Assembly: GCF_005877005.1 (NCBI RefSeq)
Contig: NZ_SSNH01000001.1
Coordinates: forward strand, 310,001-374,000
Direction: 5' to 3'
Length of the DNA: 64,000 nt
DNA from: Sinomonas susongensis
Lineage (GTDB): Bacteria; Actinomycetota; Actinomycetes; Actinomycetales; Micrococcaceae
The notes beneath the pieces are model-generated. The model saw only the letters and a list, made by a program, of their open reading frames with translations. It made no database searches and had not been told where the DNA came from. Below, one piece after another: positions 19,468 to 27,113 of the stretch; position 1 is the first letter of the stretch; each line of letters opens with the position of its first letter. A program made the position numbers and the translations under genes.

Positions 19468-20493
19468 ATGCAATACCGCACCCTCGGTCGCACCGGAATC
19501 AAGGTGACCCCGTACGCTCTTGGCGCGATGATGCTCGGGTCTCTCGGGAACCCGGACCGGCAGGAAGGCATCCGCATCATTCATCGCGCGCTCGACGCGG
19601 GGATCAACTTCGTCGACACCGCCGACCGTTACGGCGATTCGGAGGAGGTCGTGGGGGAGGCGCTCAAGGGGCGCCGCGAGGACGTCGTGCTCGCGACGAA
19701 GTTCTGGGGGCCGGTCGACGAAGACCTCAACCACCGTGGCGCGTCGCGGCGCTGGATCGTCCAGGCGGTCGAGCGCTCGCTGCGTCGGCTTCAGACCGAT
19801 CACATCGACCTCTACCAGCTGCACCGGCCGGACCCCGAGACGGACATCGATGAGACCCTCTCGGCGCTCACGGACCTCGTGCGGCAGGGCAAGGTGCGGG
19901 CGATCGGTTCATCGTCCATGCGCGGCTCCGAGATCGTCGAGGCGCAGTGGGTCGCCGATCGCCGCGGATTCGAGCGCTTCCGCACAGAGCAGCCGAACTA
20001 CTCGATGCTCGACCGCGAGATCGAGCGCGAGATCCTGCCGGTCGCCCAGCGCTATGGCATGGGCACACTCGTATACAGCCCGCTCGCCGGCGGAATGCTG
20101 ACCGGCCGCTACCGCGCCGGGCAGGAGAACGACAACTTCCGCTCGACGCGCACTGGCATGCGGCACTTCCGTGACGAGCGGCGGCTCGCCGCGGTCGAGC
20201 AGCTCGTCGCGCTGTCCGAGGAGGTCGGCGTCAAGCTGACCCACCTTGCGATGGCGTTCGTCATCGCCCACCCGGGGGTCACGTCAGCGATTGTTGGCCC
20301 CCGCACCATGGAGCAGCTCGAAGACACCCTGGCCGGGGCCGACGTGGCGCTCTCCGATGACATCCTTGATCGAATCGACGAGATCGTTGCGCCTGGGGAG
20401 AGCATCGGCGCGATGGACATGGTCTACCGGGGACCCGAGGTTGGTGACCCGGGCATGCGACGCCGCGGGCTTGGTGATCGCTCAGCCGAATAA
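19468..20493 (+). CDS. Aldo/keto reductase
   Basis: NADPH-dependent aldo/keto reductase of 341 residues, (beta/alpha)8 barrel. The catalytic tetrad is visible: Asp and Tyr in FVDTADRYGDSE, Lys in VVLATKF and His in DLYQLHRPD. The C-terminal cofactor motif reads TSAIVGPRTMEQLEDTL. Length and the ending (GAMDMVYRG) suit the AKR groups that include YhdN- and L-glyceraldehyde-3-phosphate-reductase-like enzymes. AGGGAG lies about 6 bases before the ATG. The promoter contains two TetR operators, so it is inducible. The natural substrate cannot be assigned. Confidence 0.9.
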   Translation: MQYRTLGRTGIKVTPYALGAMMLGSLGNPDRQEGIRIIHRALDAGINFVDTADRYGDSEEVVGEALKGRREDVVLATKFWGPVDEDLNHRGASRRWIVQAVERSLRRLQTDHIDLYQLHRPDPETDIDETLSALTDLVRQGKVRAIGSSSMRGSEIVEAQWVADRRGFERFRTEQPNYSMLDREIEREILPVAQRYGMGTLVYSPLAGGMLTGRYRAGQENDNFRSTRTGMRHFRDERRLAAVEQLVALSEEVGVKLTHLAMAFVIAHPGVTSAIVGPRTMEQLEDTLAGADVALSDDILDRIDEIVAPGESIGAMDMVYRGPEVGDPGMRRRGLGDRSAE

Positions 20494-20503
20494 GCCACGA
20501 ATC

Positions 20504-20857
20504 GGGGCAGGTCTGACCCGGCTCGACCTGAGCAGCAGTTATGCGGCGGATGTGCTTCCTCCGCTCATGGTTCCCGGATTCGCAAGGGGTTCGATCATGC
20601 CCGCCCCAATGCAGACGGCGACCTTGGGCATCGACCGACATTTCGCCGGCGTCGCCTCGGCCATGGTGAATACAAGTCAGCAAGTTGGAGGATCGATCGG
20701 CACGGCGCTTCTGAACGCGCTCGCTGCGACTGCCTTCACCGACTACGTCCAGGCCCGTTGCGGGCAATTGCGTCGGCCGGAAAGTGCCTCCTCTGCCGCG
20801 TTCGAGATGCCGGGGCATGATCGAGTCAGCACAGAACCCAAAATCTCCGGGCCATGA
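20504..20857 (+). pseudogene. C-terminal remnant of a DHA2 (EmrB/QacA) drug transporter
   Basis: Translating from 20504 gives about 82 residues that match the end of 14-helix DHA2 exporters: a helix with VLPPLMVPGFARGSIMPAP, then FAGVASAMVNTSQQVGGSIG and TALLNALAATAF. This AGVASA-VNTSQQVGGS-G-ALL motif is diagnostic of the family. There is no N-terminal part, no start codon with a ribosome site, and the frame overlaps the end of the reductase gene, so it is a broken leftover. The tail after residue 82 is not family-like. It may be the scar of an old deletion that joined the reductase to a former transporter partner. Confidence 0.75.
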
Positions 20858-20924
20858 ACCGCATAGGGTTAGATTTGTGCTGGATCGCGTTGGGATCAGG
20901 ACGGGTTGAAAGAGGGGTGCGGGT

Positions 20925-21980
20925 TTGCCAAGGGCTACGAGAAGCTCGGCGGTCAGCGCAGCCCGCAAGCCCAGCATCAACGATGTGGCCCGGGAAGCCG
21001 GCGTCTCCTACCAGACCGTCTCAAGGGTCATCAACAACGCCCGGGACGTAAGCCCCGCGACCCGCGAACGAGTCCTCCAGGTCATCAAGGATGTGGGGTA
21101 CCGCCGGAACAGGACGGCCACGACGCTGGTTACGAGCCGTTCCACCATCCTTGGGATCCTGACCGACGGCTCACCTCGCTTCGGTCCGATGGGCACGTTG
21201 ATCGCGCTCGAAAACGTTGCCCGCCAGAACGGCTACGGCACCACCGTGGTGACCGTCGAGGAACCGCACGGCGATGCGGTGCAGAATGCCCTGGACGGCC
21301 TCGACGACGTCGGTGTCGATGGCATCATCGTCATCGCGACGCGTCTATCGATGGCGGCAGCGGTCTGGAGCGCATCGGTCCGGGTGCCCGTGGAGATGAT
21401 CGCGGCAGAAACGTCCTCAACCCCGAATGTCTTCACCTACTCGGAGAATCAGGAGCTGGGCGCGCGGATGGCCACCCAGCACCTGATCGACCTCGGCCAC
21501 ACGGACATCGCCCATCTGGCGGGGTCGATGGAGTGGTTCGATGGCCGCGCGCGCAAACGCGGCTGGGAGGCGGCCCTGCGCGACGCGGGGCTCGAACCCG
21601 GCCTGTGCCTGGAGGGCGACTGGAGCCCGAAGTGGGCCTACGAGACGGGGCTTCGGCTTGTGGGGGAGAGCAAGGTCCCCCAGGCCATCTTCGCGGCCAG
21701 CGACCATACTGCCCTCGGGCTCATCCGGGCCTTCGCCGAGAACGGGATCCGGGTGCCGGAGGACGTGAGCATCGTCGGGTTCGACGACGTCGAGGGCTCG
21801 GACTACTTCCTCCCGCCACTCACTACGGTCCGCCAGGACTTCCCGGCGCTCGCCCGCATGAGCATCGACGTGCTCATCGGGGCCATCGAAGGGCGCGAAG
21901 TAGACAGTACGCCGAACACTCCCACGCTCGTCGTCCGCAGGAGCGCTATCCCTGCGAGGGCCGCGCACGACGGCGCCTAG
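20925..21980 (+). CDS. LacI family transcriptional regulator of the downstream sugar operon
   Basis: LacI-type repressor of 351 residues. The N-terminal helix-turn-helix (INDVAREAGVSYQTVSRVIN) and hinge helix are typical, followed by a periplasmic-binding-protein-like sugar domain with FAASDHTALGLIRAFAENGI and VGFDDVEGSDYFLPPLTTV. It starts at TTG 20925 with GAGGGG about 9 bases upstream. The operon beginning at 22488 lies downstream in the same direction, and two perfect palindromes at 22096-22134 are its probable operators. The ligand is presumably the imported sugar or its product. Confidence 0.9.
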   Translation: MPRATRSSAVSAARKPSINDVAREAGVSYQTVSRVINNARDVSPATRERVLQVIKDVGYRRNRTATTLVTSRSTILGILTDGSPRFGPMGTLIALENVARQNGYGTTVVTVEEPHGDAVQNALDGLDDVGVDGIIVIATRLSMAAAVWSASVRVPVEMIAAETSSTPNVFTYSENQELGARMATQHLIDLGHTDIAHLAGSMEWFDGRARKRGWEAALRDAGLEPGLCLEGDWSPKWAYETGLRLVGESKVPQAIFAASDHTALGLIRAFAENGIRVPEDVSIVGFDDVEGSDYFLPPLTTVRQDFPALARMSIDVLIGAIEGREVDSTPNTPTLVVRRSAIPARAAHDGA

Positions 21981-22081
21981 CCCGCCTTGCGCCCAAGGGC
22001 GGCGTCCTTTCCGGCCTTTGAGCGCCTACGGGCCCTAGGTCGCCCCTGATTCTTGGACCTTCCTCTCGTTTCGAGTGACGC

Positions 22082-22134
22082 TTGACACAGTGGACCGTGA
22101 ACGTTCACGATAGTACGACCGTGAACGTTCACGG
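22082..22134 (+). promoter_or_regulatory. Promoter with two LacI operators of the CUT2 sugar operon
   Basis: TTGACA (22082-22087) is a consensus -35; the -10 is weak (CACGAT at 22106-22111, 18-bp spacer). Two perfect palindromes, CGTGAACGTTCACG (22096-22109) and CCGTGAACGTTCACGG (22119-22134), have centres 24 bp apart. The central CG and TGAACGTTCA core are typical of LacI-family operators; the first covers the spacer and -10. Confidence 0.8.
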
Positions 22135-22165
22135 AGTACCGCTCAAAGGAGAGGGGAGACCCAGC

Positions 22166-22363
22166 GTGGCAGAAATGAAGAACCCAGCGGCCGTGTCCCA
22201 GCCGGCACCTCTGCCGTCGTGGGCCTCTTCGATCGCGGCGCCCTGTGGCCGAGCCTCGTCGTCACCGTCGACCCAGCCCACTTGGTCACGGCGACGTCCA
22301 CTTCGGGCGGAACTCACATTGGACTCCAGAGCCGGATGGCAGCGGTGGCAGCCGACGGCCTGA
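22166..22363 (+). CDS. Doubtful small ORF or decayed gene in the operon leader
   Basis: A GTG at 22166 has a good AAAGGAGAGGGGAG ribosome site seven bases upstream and opens a 65-codon frame with no recognisable family and a Ser/Pro/Trp/Arg-rich composition. A second frame one base over carries a more protein-like stretch (GALWPSLVVTVDPAHLVTAT). The pair may be a frameshifted remnant, a leader peptide, or chance. It fills most of the otherwise empty 350 bases between the operators and the binding-protein gene. Confidence 0.25.
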   Translation: MAEMKNPAAVSQPAPLPSWASSIAAPCGRASSSPSTQPTWSRRRPLRAELTLDSRAGWQRWQPTA

Positions 22364-22487
22364 CCTGGGTTCCTTCCACCACGGCTCCTGCTCCTAGGCC
22401 CTCCCGTCGACGGGCGGCCCTACGCGGAAGTCAATTCCTTATCCCTACCGTCCTCCCCACCCATCCCGACAGGACTGGAGACAACTC

Positions 22488-23642
22488 ATGATCCGCAGGA
22501 CAACCCTCCTTGCAGCGGCCGCGGTCATCGCGCTCGCCGCAGCCGGGTGCAGCTCATCGGCGGGCACTACCGCCGGCCAGGACTCTGCAGTGTCGCAGAA
22601 GGCCGAGACGGCCCTGAAGCAGGTCACCGGACAGGTCCTGAGCAAGGGTCCGAACGGCGAGACCCCCTCGCCCGCCTCGGCAACCACCCTCACTCCCGAG
22701 GAGATCGCCAAGGTCAAGGCCATGGGCGCCACCGCGGCTATCGTCATGCACTACGGCGGCAACGACTGGGCGACGGCGCAGATCGCCGGGCTCAAGAGCG
22801 AGTTCGAGAAGCTCGGCATCAAGGTCATCGCCACGACCGACGCCGACTTCAAGCCGGACAAGCAGGTCTCCGACCTCGAGACCGTCATGACCCAGAAGCC
22901 GAGCATCATCGTCTCGATCCCCACGGATCCCGTTGCGACCGCGACGGCATACCGGAAGGCGGCACAGGCCGGCTCCAAGCTGGTCTTCATGGACAACGTC
23001 CCGCAGGGCTTCGTTGCGGGCAAGGACTACGTCTCGGACGTGTCGGCGGACAACTACGGCAACGGCGTCGTCTCCGCCCATGAGATGGCAAAGTCCTTGG
23101 GCGGCAAGGGGAAGATCGGGGTGATCTTCCACCAGGCCGACTTCTTCGTGACCCAGCAGCGCTACCAGGGCTTCAAGGACACCATCGCGAAGGACTACCC
23201 CGACATCCAGATCGTGGAGGAGAAGGGCATCGCAGGTCCCGACTTCGCCGGCGACGCGCAGGCTGCGGCCAACGCGATGCTCAGCAAGCACGCCGACCTC
23301 GCGGGCATCTGGGCCGTGTGGGACGTTCCCGCGGAAGGCGTCCTGGCCGCGGCGCGTGCTGCAGGCCGCCAGGACCTCAAGATCGCCACTGAGGACCTGG
23401 GCAAGAACGTGGCCATCGCGCTTGCGAAGAACGAACTCGTGGTCGGCCTCGGCGCCCAGGTTCCGTTCGACCAGGGTGTGACCGAGGCCCAGATCGGGGC
23501 CGGGTCCCTGCTCGGCAAGACTGAGCCCGCATACGTGGCCCTGAGCGCGTTGCCGGTGGACCACTCGAACGTCCTCGACGCGTGGAAGCAGGTCTATCAC
23601 GCCGACGCCCCAGCGGACCTCCAGAGCTCGTACAAGAAGTAA
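22488..23642 (+). CDS. CUT2 sugar ABC transporter substrate-binding lipoprotein
   Basis: RbsB-like (periplasmic-binding-protein type I) sugar-binding lipoprotein of 384 residues. The signal MIRRTTLLAAAAVIALAAAG ends at lipobox Cys21. After a linker, the domain includes PSIIVSIPTDPVATATAYRK and a hinge with DLAGIWAVWDVPAEGVL. It is the first gene of an operon with the RbsA-like ATPase, RbsC-like permease, TIM-barrel isomerase and Gfo/Idh dehydrogenase. A strong GC hairpin directly after the stop probably keeps its transcript level above the rest. The likely ligand is an anhydrosugar or related monosaccharide, inferred from the last operon gene. Confidence 0.87.
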   Translation: MIRRTTLLAAAAVIALAAAGCSSSAGTTAGQDSAVSQKAETALKQVTGQVLSKGPNGETPSPASATTLTPEEIAKVKAMGATAAIVMHYGGNDWATAQIAGLKSEFEKLGIKVIATTDADFKPDKQVSDLETVMTQKPSIIVSIPTDPVATATAYRKAAQAGSKLVFMDNVPQGFVAGKDYVSDVSADNYGNGVVSAHEMAKSLGGKGKIGVIFHQADFFVTQQRYQGFKDTIAKDYPDIQIVEEKGIAGPDFAGDAQAAANAMLSKHADLAGIWAVWDVPAEGVLAAARAAGRQDLKIATEDLGKNVAIALAKNELVVGLGAQVPFDQGVTEAQIGAGSLLGKTEPAYVALSALPVDHSNVLDAWKQVYHADAPADLQSSYKK

Positions 23643-23664
23643 CGGGCCGAAGCAGAAGCAGGCG

Positions 23665-23688
23665 GGCGGGGGCCGAGGCCCCCGCCCG
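23665..23688 (+). terminator. Intercistronic hairpin after the binding-protein gene
   Basis: GGGCGGGGGCC (23665-23675) and GGCCCCCGCCC (23678-23688) form an 11-bp perfect stem with almost no loop, between the binding-protein stop and the ATPase ribosome site GGGAGGG. There is no T-run, so it is more likely a partial terminator or RNA-processing/stability barrier than a full stop. Confidence 0.6.
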
Positions 23689-23700
23689 GGAGGGACAACC

Positions 23701-25206
23701 ATGAACACGCCAGACAACGCTGTCGAGATGCGGTCCATCTCCAAGGGCTTCAACGGAATCCCAGTCCTCAATGAAGTTGACTTCGAGGTCCGCAGAGGTG
23801 AGGTCCACGCGCTGGCAGGGGGCAACGGAGCTGGCAAATCCACCCTTATGAAGATCCTGCAGGGCGTCTACCAGGCAGACACCGGGAAGATACTCATCGA
23901 CGGGAAGCCGGTCGCTATCGGTTCCATCCAGGATGCGAAATCCGCCGGGATCGGAATGGTCTTCCAGGAATTCAGCCTCGTGCCGAGCCTGACGGTCGCA
24001 CAGAACATCTTCCTGGCCTCCGAGCCACTTGCACGCGGCCTCATCAACGACCGCGAGGCCGTGCGCCGGGCCAAGAAGCTGTTCGACGAGATGGAGGTCC
24101 GTGTCGACCCCAAGGCCGAGGTCTCGCGTCTCGGCACGGCCTACTGGCAGCTGACGGAGATCGCCAAGGCACTCTCGCAGAACGCGAGGGTGCTGATCAT
24201 GGACGAGCCGACGGCAAGCCTCGCAAAGCATGAGACCGAGGCCCTCTTCGAGCTCATCGAACGGCTCAAGGCGCGCGGCATCTCGATCATCTACATCTCA
24301 CACCGCATGGACGAGGTGTACCGGATCGCGGACCGGATCACGATCCTCCGCGACGGCCGGCGGCTGCTCACGGAACGGCTGTCGGATGTGGCGCCCGAAC
24401 AGATCGTCGAGGGCATCGTGGGCAGGAAGATCGAAGGCCAGCTCGCCTACCGCGCCCGGGCCGATCTGGCGGGCGGGGGAGTACCGCTCCTGGAGGTGCG
24501 GGGGCTGACCTCGGGCCCCAGAGTCCGGGATGTCTCCTTCGCACTGCGGCCCGGAGAGATCCTGGGCGTGGCCGGCCTCATGGGCAGCGGGCGCACCGAA
24601 CTGGCCCGCACGCTGTTCGGCATCGACAAGGCCACGAGCGGCGACATCCTCATCAAGGGCAAGAAGGTCGCGATCGGCTCCCCCCAACAGGCGATCGAGG
24701 CTGGGCTTGCGCTGATCCCGGAGGACCGGCGTGCCCAGGGACTCGTCCTCGAGCACTCCGTGCGGGACAACCTCCTCCTCCCGCTTCTCGGCAAGATCAG
24801 CCGCGGCCCTCTTCTGGACCTCGGTGAGGGCAGGAAGCTCTCGTCGTCGCTCATCGAGAAGCTGGCGGTGAAGGTCGCCCACCCGAACCGGCCTGTCCGG
24901 CTTCTCTCGGGCGGCAACCAGCAGAAGGTGGTCATCGCCAAGTGGATGGGCACCGACCCCGAGGTGCTCATCCTCGACGAGCCGACGGCCGGCGTCGACA
25001 TCGGCACGAAGAGCGAAATCCTCGACATGATCCGGGACTTGGCAGGCACCGGCAAAGCGGTGATCGTCATCTCCTCGGAATACCCGGAACTCCTTGCGGT
25101 CAGCGACCGCGTCCTCGTCCTCAAGGAAGGTTCCGTCATCCAAGACCTGCCTCGCGGCGACATCGCCGACGAGGAATCCCTCCAGCTCGCAGTCCAGGGA
25201 GTCTGA
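23701..25206 (+). CDS. CUT2 sugar ABC transporter ATP-binding protein (RbsA-like)
   Basis: Double ATPase of 501 residues for monosaccharide import. The first domain has Walker A GGNGAGKST and Walker B VLIMDEPTASL; its signature is modified (RLGTAYWQLTEIAKALSQ in the usual LSGGQ position), as is common in one half of RbsA proteins. The second half has the degenerate P-loop GLMGSGRTEL, signature LSGGNQQKV and Walker B LILDEPTAGVD. This asymmetry is normal in the CUT2 family. It lies between the binding-protein and permease genes, three bases before the latter. Confidence 0.93.
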   Translation: MNTPDNAVEMRSISKGFNGIPVLNEVDFEVRRGEVHALAGGNGAGKSTLMKILQGVYQADTGKILIDGKPVAIGSIQDAKSAGIGMVFQEFSLVPSLTVAQNIFLASEPLARGLINDREAVRRAKKLFDEMEVRVDPKAEVSRLGTAYWQLTEIAKALSQNARVLIMDEPTASLAKHETEALFELIERLKARGISIIYISHRMDEVYRIADRITILRDGRRLLTERLSDVAPEQIVEGIVGRKIEGQLAYRARADLAGGGVPLLEVRGLTSGPRVRDVSFALRPGEILGVAGLMGSGRTELARTLFGIDKATSGDILIKGKKVAIGSPQQAIEAGLALIPEDRRAQGLVLEHSVRDNLLLPLLGKISRGPLLDLGEGRKLSSSLIEKLAVKVAHPNRPVRLLSGGNQQKVVIAKWMGTDPEVLILDEPTAGVDIGTKSEILDMIRDLAGTGKAVIVISSEYPELLAVSDRVLVLKEGSVIQDLPRGDIADEESLQLAVQGV

Positions 25207-25209
25207 AAA

Positions 25210-26196
25210 ATGAGCAAGACAGCCCCCCAGCCCGTCCTCGAGACGTCGGCGTCGCCGAACTTCGGAGAGATGCTCAAGAGGCTCGACTGGCGCCGCTACG
25301 TGATCTACATCGGCTTCGTCGTCGTCTTCGTCTTCTTCGCGATCCTCCTCCACGACCAGGGCTTCCTGTCCGCGGTCAACCTGCTGAACATCTTCCGGCA
25401 GACGGCGACCATCACCGTGATCGCGGTCGGGATGACGTACGTCATCGCCTGTGCAGAGATCGATCTGAGCGTCGGCTCCACTGCGGGCCTCTCTAGCGTC
25501 GTCACCGCCATGGCCATCGCCCAGTGGGGCCTTGTTCCCGGAATTCTCGCGGGCCTGGCGACGGGGGTCGCCGTCGGCGCGGTCAACGGCGGCCTCGTGA
25601 GCCTGCTCGGCATCCCATCGTTCCTCGTGACGCTCGGAATGATGGGCATCGCAGTCGGAGCGGCCCAGTGGGTCACGGCCTCGGCGCCGCAGCCCATCCT
25701 CGACGACACCTTCAACACGGTCTTCGGCTCCGGCAATATCGGCCCCGTGCCCGGCCTGGTCCTGTGGTCCGCGCTCTTCGTGGCGGCAGGCGCCGTCGTG
25801 CTCTCCCGGACGAAGTTCGGCCGTCAGGTCCTGGCCACGGGCGGCAACCGCACTGCGGCGGACTTCACAGGCATCAACACCAAGCGGATCAAGTTCCAGG
25901 TGCTGCTCATCTCCGGCGTGGTCGCGAGCGTCGCCGGCATGCTCTACGCGGGGCGACTCCAATCGGGCCGCTTCCAGTGGGGCACCGGCGACGAGCTCTC
26001 TGCCATCGCAGCCGTGATCCTCGGCGGTACGAGCCTCTTCGGCGGCTCGGGCACTGTGATCGGCACGCTCTTCGGCTCCCTTCTCATCGGCCTGATCAAC
26101 AACGGGCTCATCCTCGCCGGCCTCGACAGCAGCCAGCAGCAGGTAGTCCGCGGAGCCATCATCATCCTGGCCGTCGCCCTCGCCAGGAAGAAGTAG
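25210..26196 (+). CDS. CUT2 sugar ABC transporter permease (RbsC-like)
   Basis: Permease of 328 residues with eight to ten hydrophobic segments. The RbsC family motifs are visible: ACAEIDLSVGSTAGL in the first half, NGGLVSLLGIPSFLVTLGMM in the middle and AAVILGGTSLFGGSGTVIGT near the C-terminus. It is separated from the ATPase by three bases and from the isomerase by 62 bp. The N-terminus has about 30 polar residues before the first helix. Confidence 0.92.
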   Translation: MSKTAPQPVLETSASPNFGEMLKRLDWRRYVIYIGFVVVFVFFAILLHDQGFLSAVNLLNIFRQTATITVIAVGMTYVIACAEIDLSVGSTAGLSSVVTAMAIAQWGLVPGILAGLATGVAVGAVNGGLVSLLGIPSFLVTLGMMGIAVGAAQWVTASAPQPILDDTFNTVFGSGNIGPVPGLVLWSALFVAAGAVVLSRTKFGRQVLATGGNRTAADFTGINTKRIKFQVLLISGVVASVAGMLYAGRLQSGRFQWGTGDELSAIAAVILGGTSLFGGSGTVIGTLFGSLLIGLINNGLILAGLDSSQQQVVRGAIIILAVALARKK

Positions 26197-26258
26197 AGGG
26201 TACGACCTGCCGGCCATCCGCCCGCTGCTTCCCACTTCCATCTGAAAGGGCCTCAACC

Positions 26259-27077
26259 ATGAAACTCGGATACTGCACGATCACCTGGGGCGGCGTCGTC
26301 GGCCACCCGGTAGGGGTGACGAGCGTCAAGGACCTCTTCTACCTGACCCACGGCCCGATGGACCGGGCGGTCAAGGATATCGCCTCCGCAGGGTACGAGG
26401 GCGTCGAGGTGTTCGACGGGAACCTCGTCGAATACGCCGACAGGCCGGACGAACTGCGCGGGATCCTCGACGAGGCCGGCGTCCAGCTGGTCAGCGTCTA
26501 CTCGGGAGCCAACTTCGTCTACGCGGACATCCTCCCCGACGAGCTCCACCGGATCCGCCGGTCAGCGGAGCTCGCAGCGGAGTTCGGGGCCGAGCGCCTC
26601 GTCGTCGGCGGCGGGGCGCGTCGCGCCGCCGGGACCACGGACCAGGACTACGGCCGCCTCGGCGCTGCCCTCGACCAGGTCGCCGAGATCGCCGAGGGCT
26701 TCGGGCTCGAGGCCAGCTACCACCCGCACCTGTCGACGATCGTCGAGGGCGAGGAGGAGCTTGAGCGGCTCATGGGCCTCACCCGGATCGGGTTCTGCCC
26801 GGACACCGCCCATCTCGCCGCTGCCGGCGCCGATCCTGCGGCACTGATCCGCAAGTACCCGGACCGCCTCCGCCACGTCCACCTCAAGGACCTCAGCAAG
26901 GAGCCGTTCTCCTTCCTACCGCTGGGCGAGGGCGAGCTCGACTTCCCCGACATCATCCAGGCCATCAAGGAGAGCGGCTACGAGAGCTGGCTCATGGTCG
27001 AGCTCGACGAGTACGACGGGGATCCGCGCGCCGCCGCCGAGATCAGCCGGAAGTACCTCGAGAAGCTCCTCCCGTAA
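26259..27077 (+). CDS. Sugar phosphate isomerase/epimerase (xylose-isomerase-like TIM barrel), putative 3-keto-sugar lyase
   Basis: AP-endonuclease-2/xylose-isomerase-like TIM barrel of 272 residues. Metal-binding acidic and histidine residues lie in YEGVEVFDGN, ASYHPHLSTIVE, GFCPDTAHLAAAG, LRHVHLKD and WLMVELDEYD. Members of this family next to Gfo/Idh dehydrogenases act on 3-keto sugars, for instance as inosose dehydratases (IolE) or, in levoglucosan degraders, as enzymes that eliminate and hydrate the 1,6-anhydro bond (LgdB types). The ATG at 26259 gives the expected N-terminus; a much longer upstream frame overlaps the permease and is rejected. Assignment to an LgdB-like step is inference. 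Confidence 0.8.
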   Translation: MKLGYCTITWGGVVGHPVGVTSVKDLFYLTHGPMDRAVKDIASAGYEGVEVFDGNLVEYADRPDELRGILDEAGVQLVSVYSGANFVYADILPDELHRIRRSAELAAEFGAERLVVGGGARRAAGTTDQDYGRLGAALDQVAEIAEGFGLEASYHPHLSTIVEGEEELERLMGLTRIGFCPDTAHLAAAGADPAALIRKYPDRLRHVHLKDLSKEPFSFLPLGEGELDFPDIIQAIKESGYESWLMVELDEYDGDPRAAAEISRKYLEKLLP

Positions 27078-27113
27078 GCGACTCCCCACCAGACCGAAAA
27101 GGAACGATCCTCT

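Noticed and set aside
24298-26256. A 652-codon minus-strand frame across the sugar ATPase and permease
   Set aside because: Highly charged Asp/Glu/Arg composition, no domain, antisense to clear RbsA and RbsC proteins.
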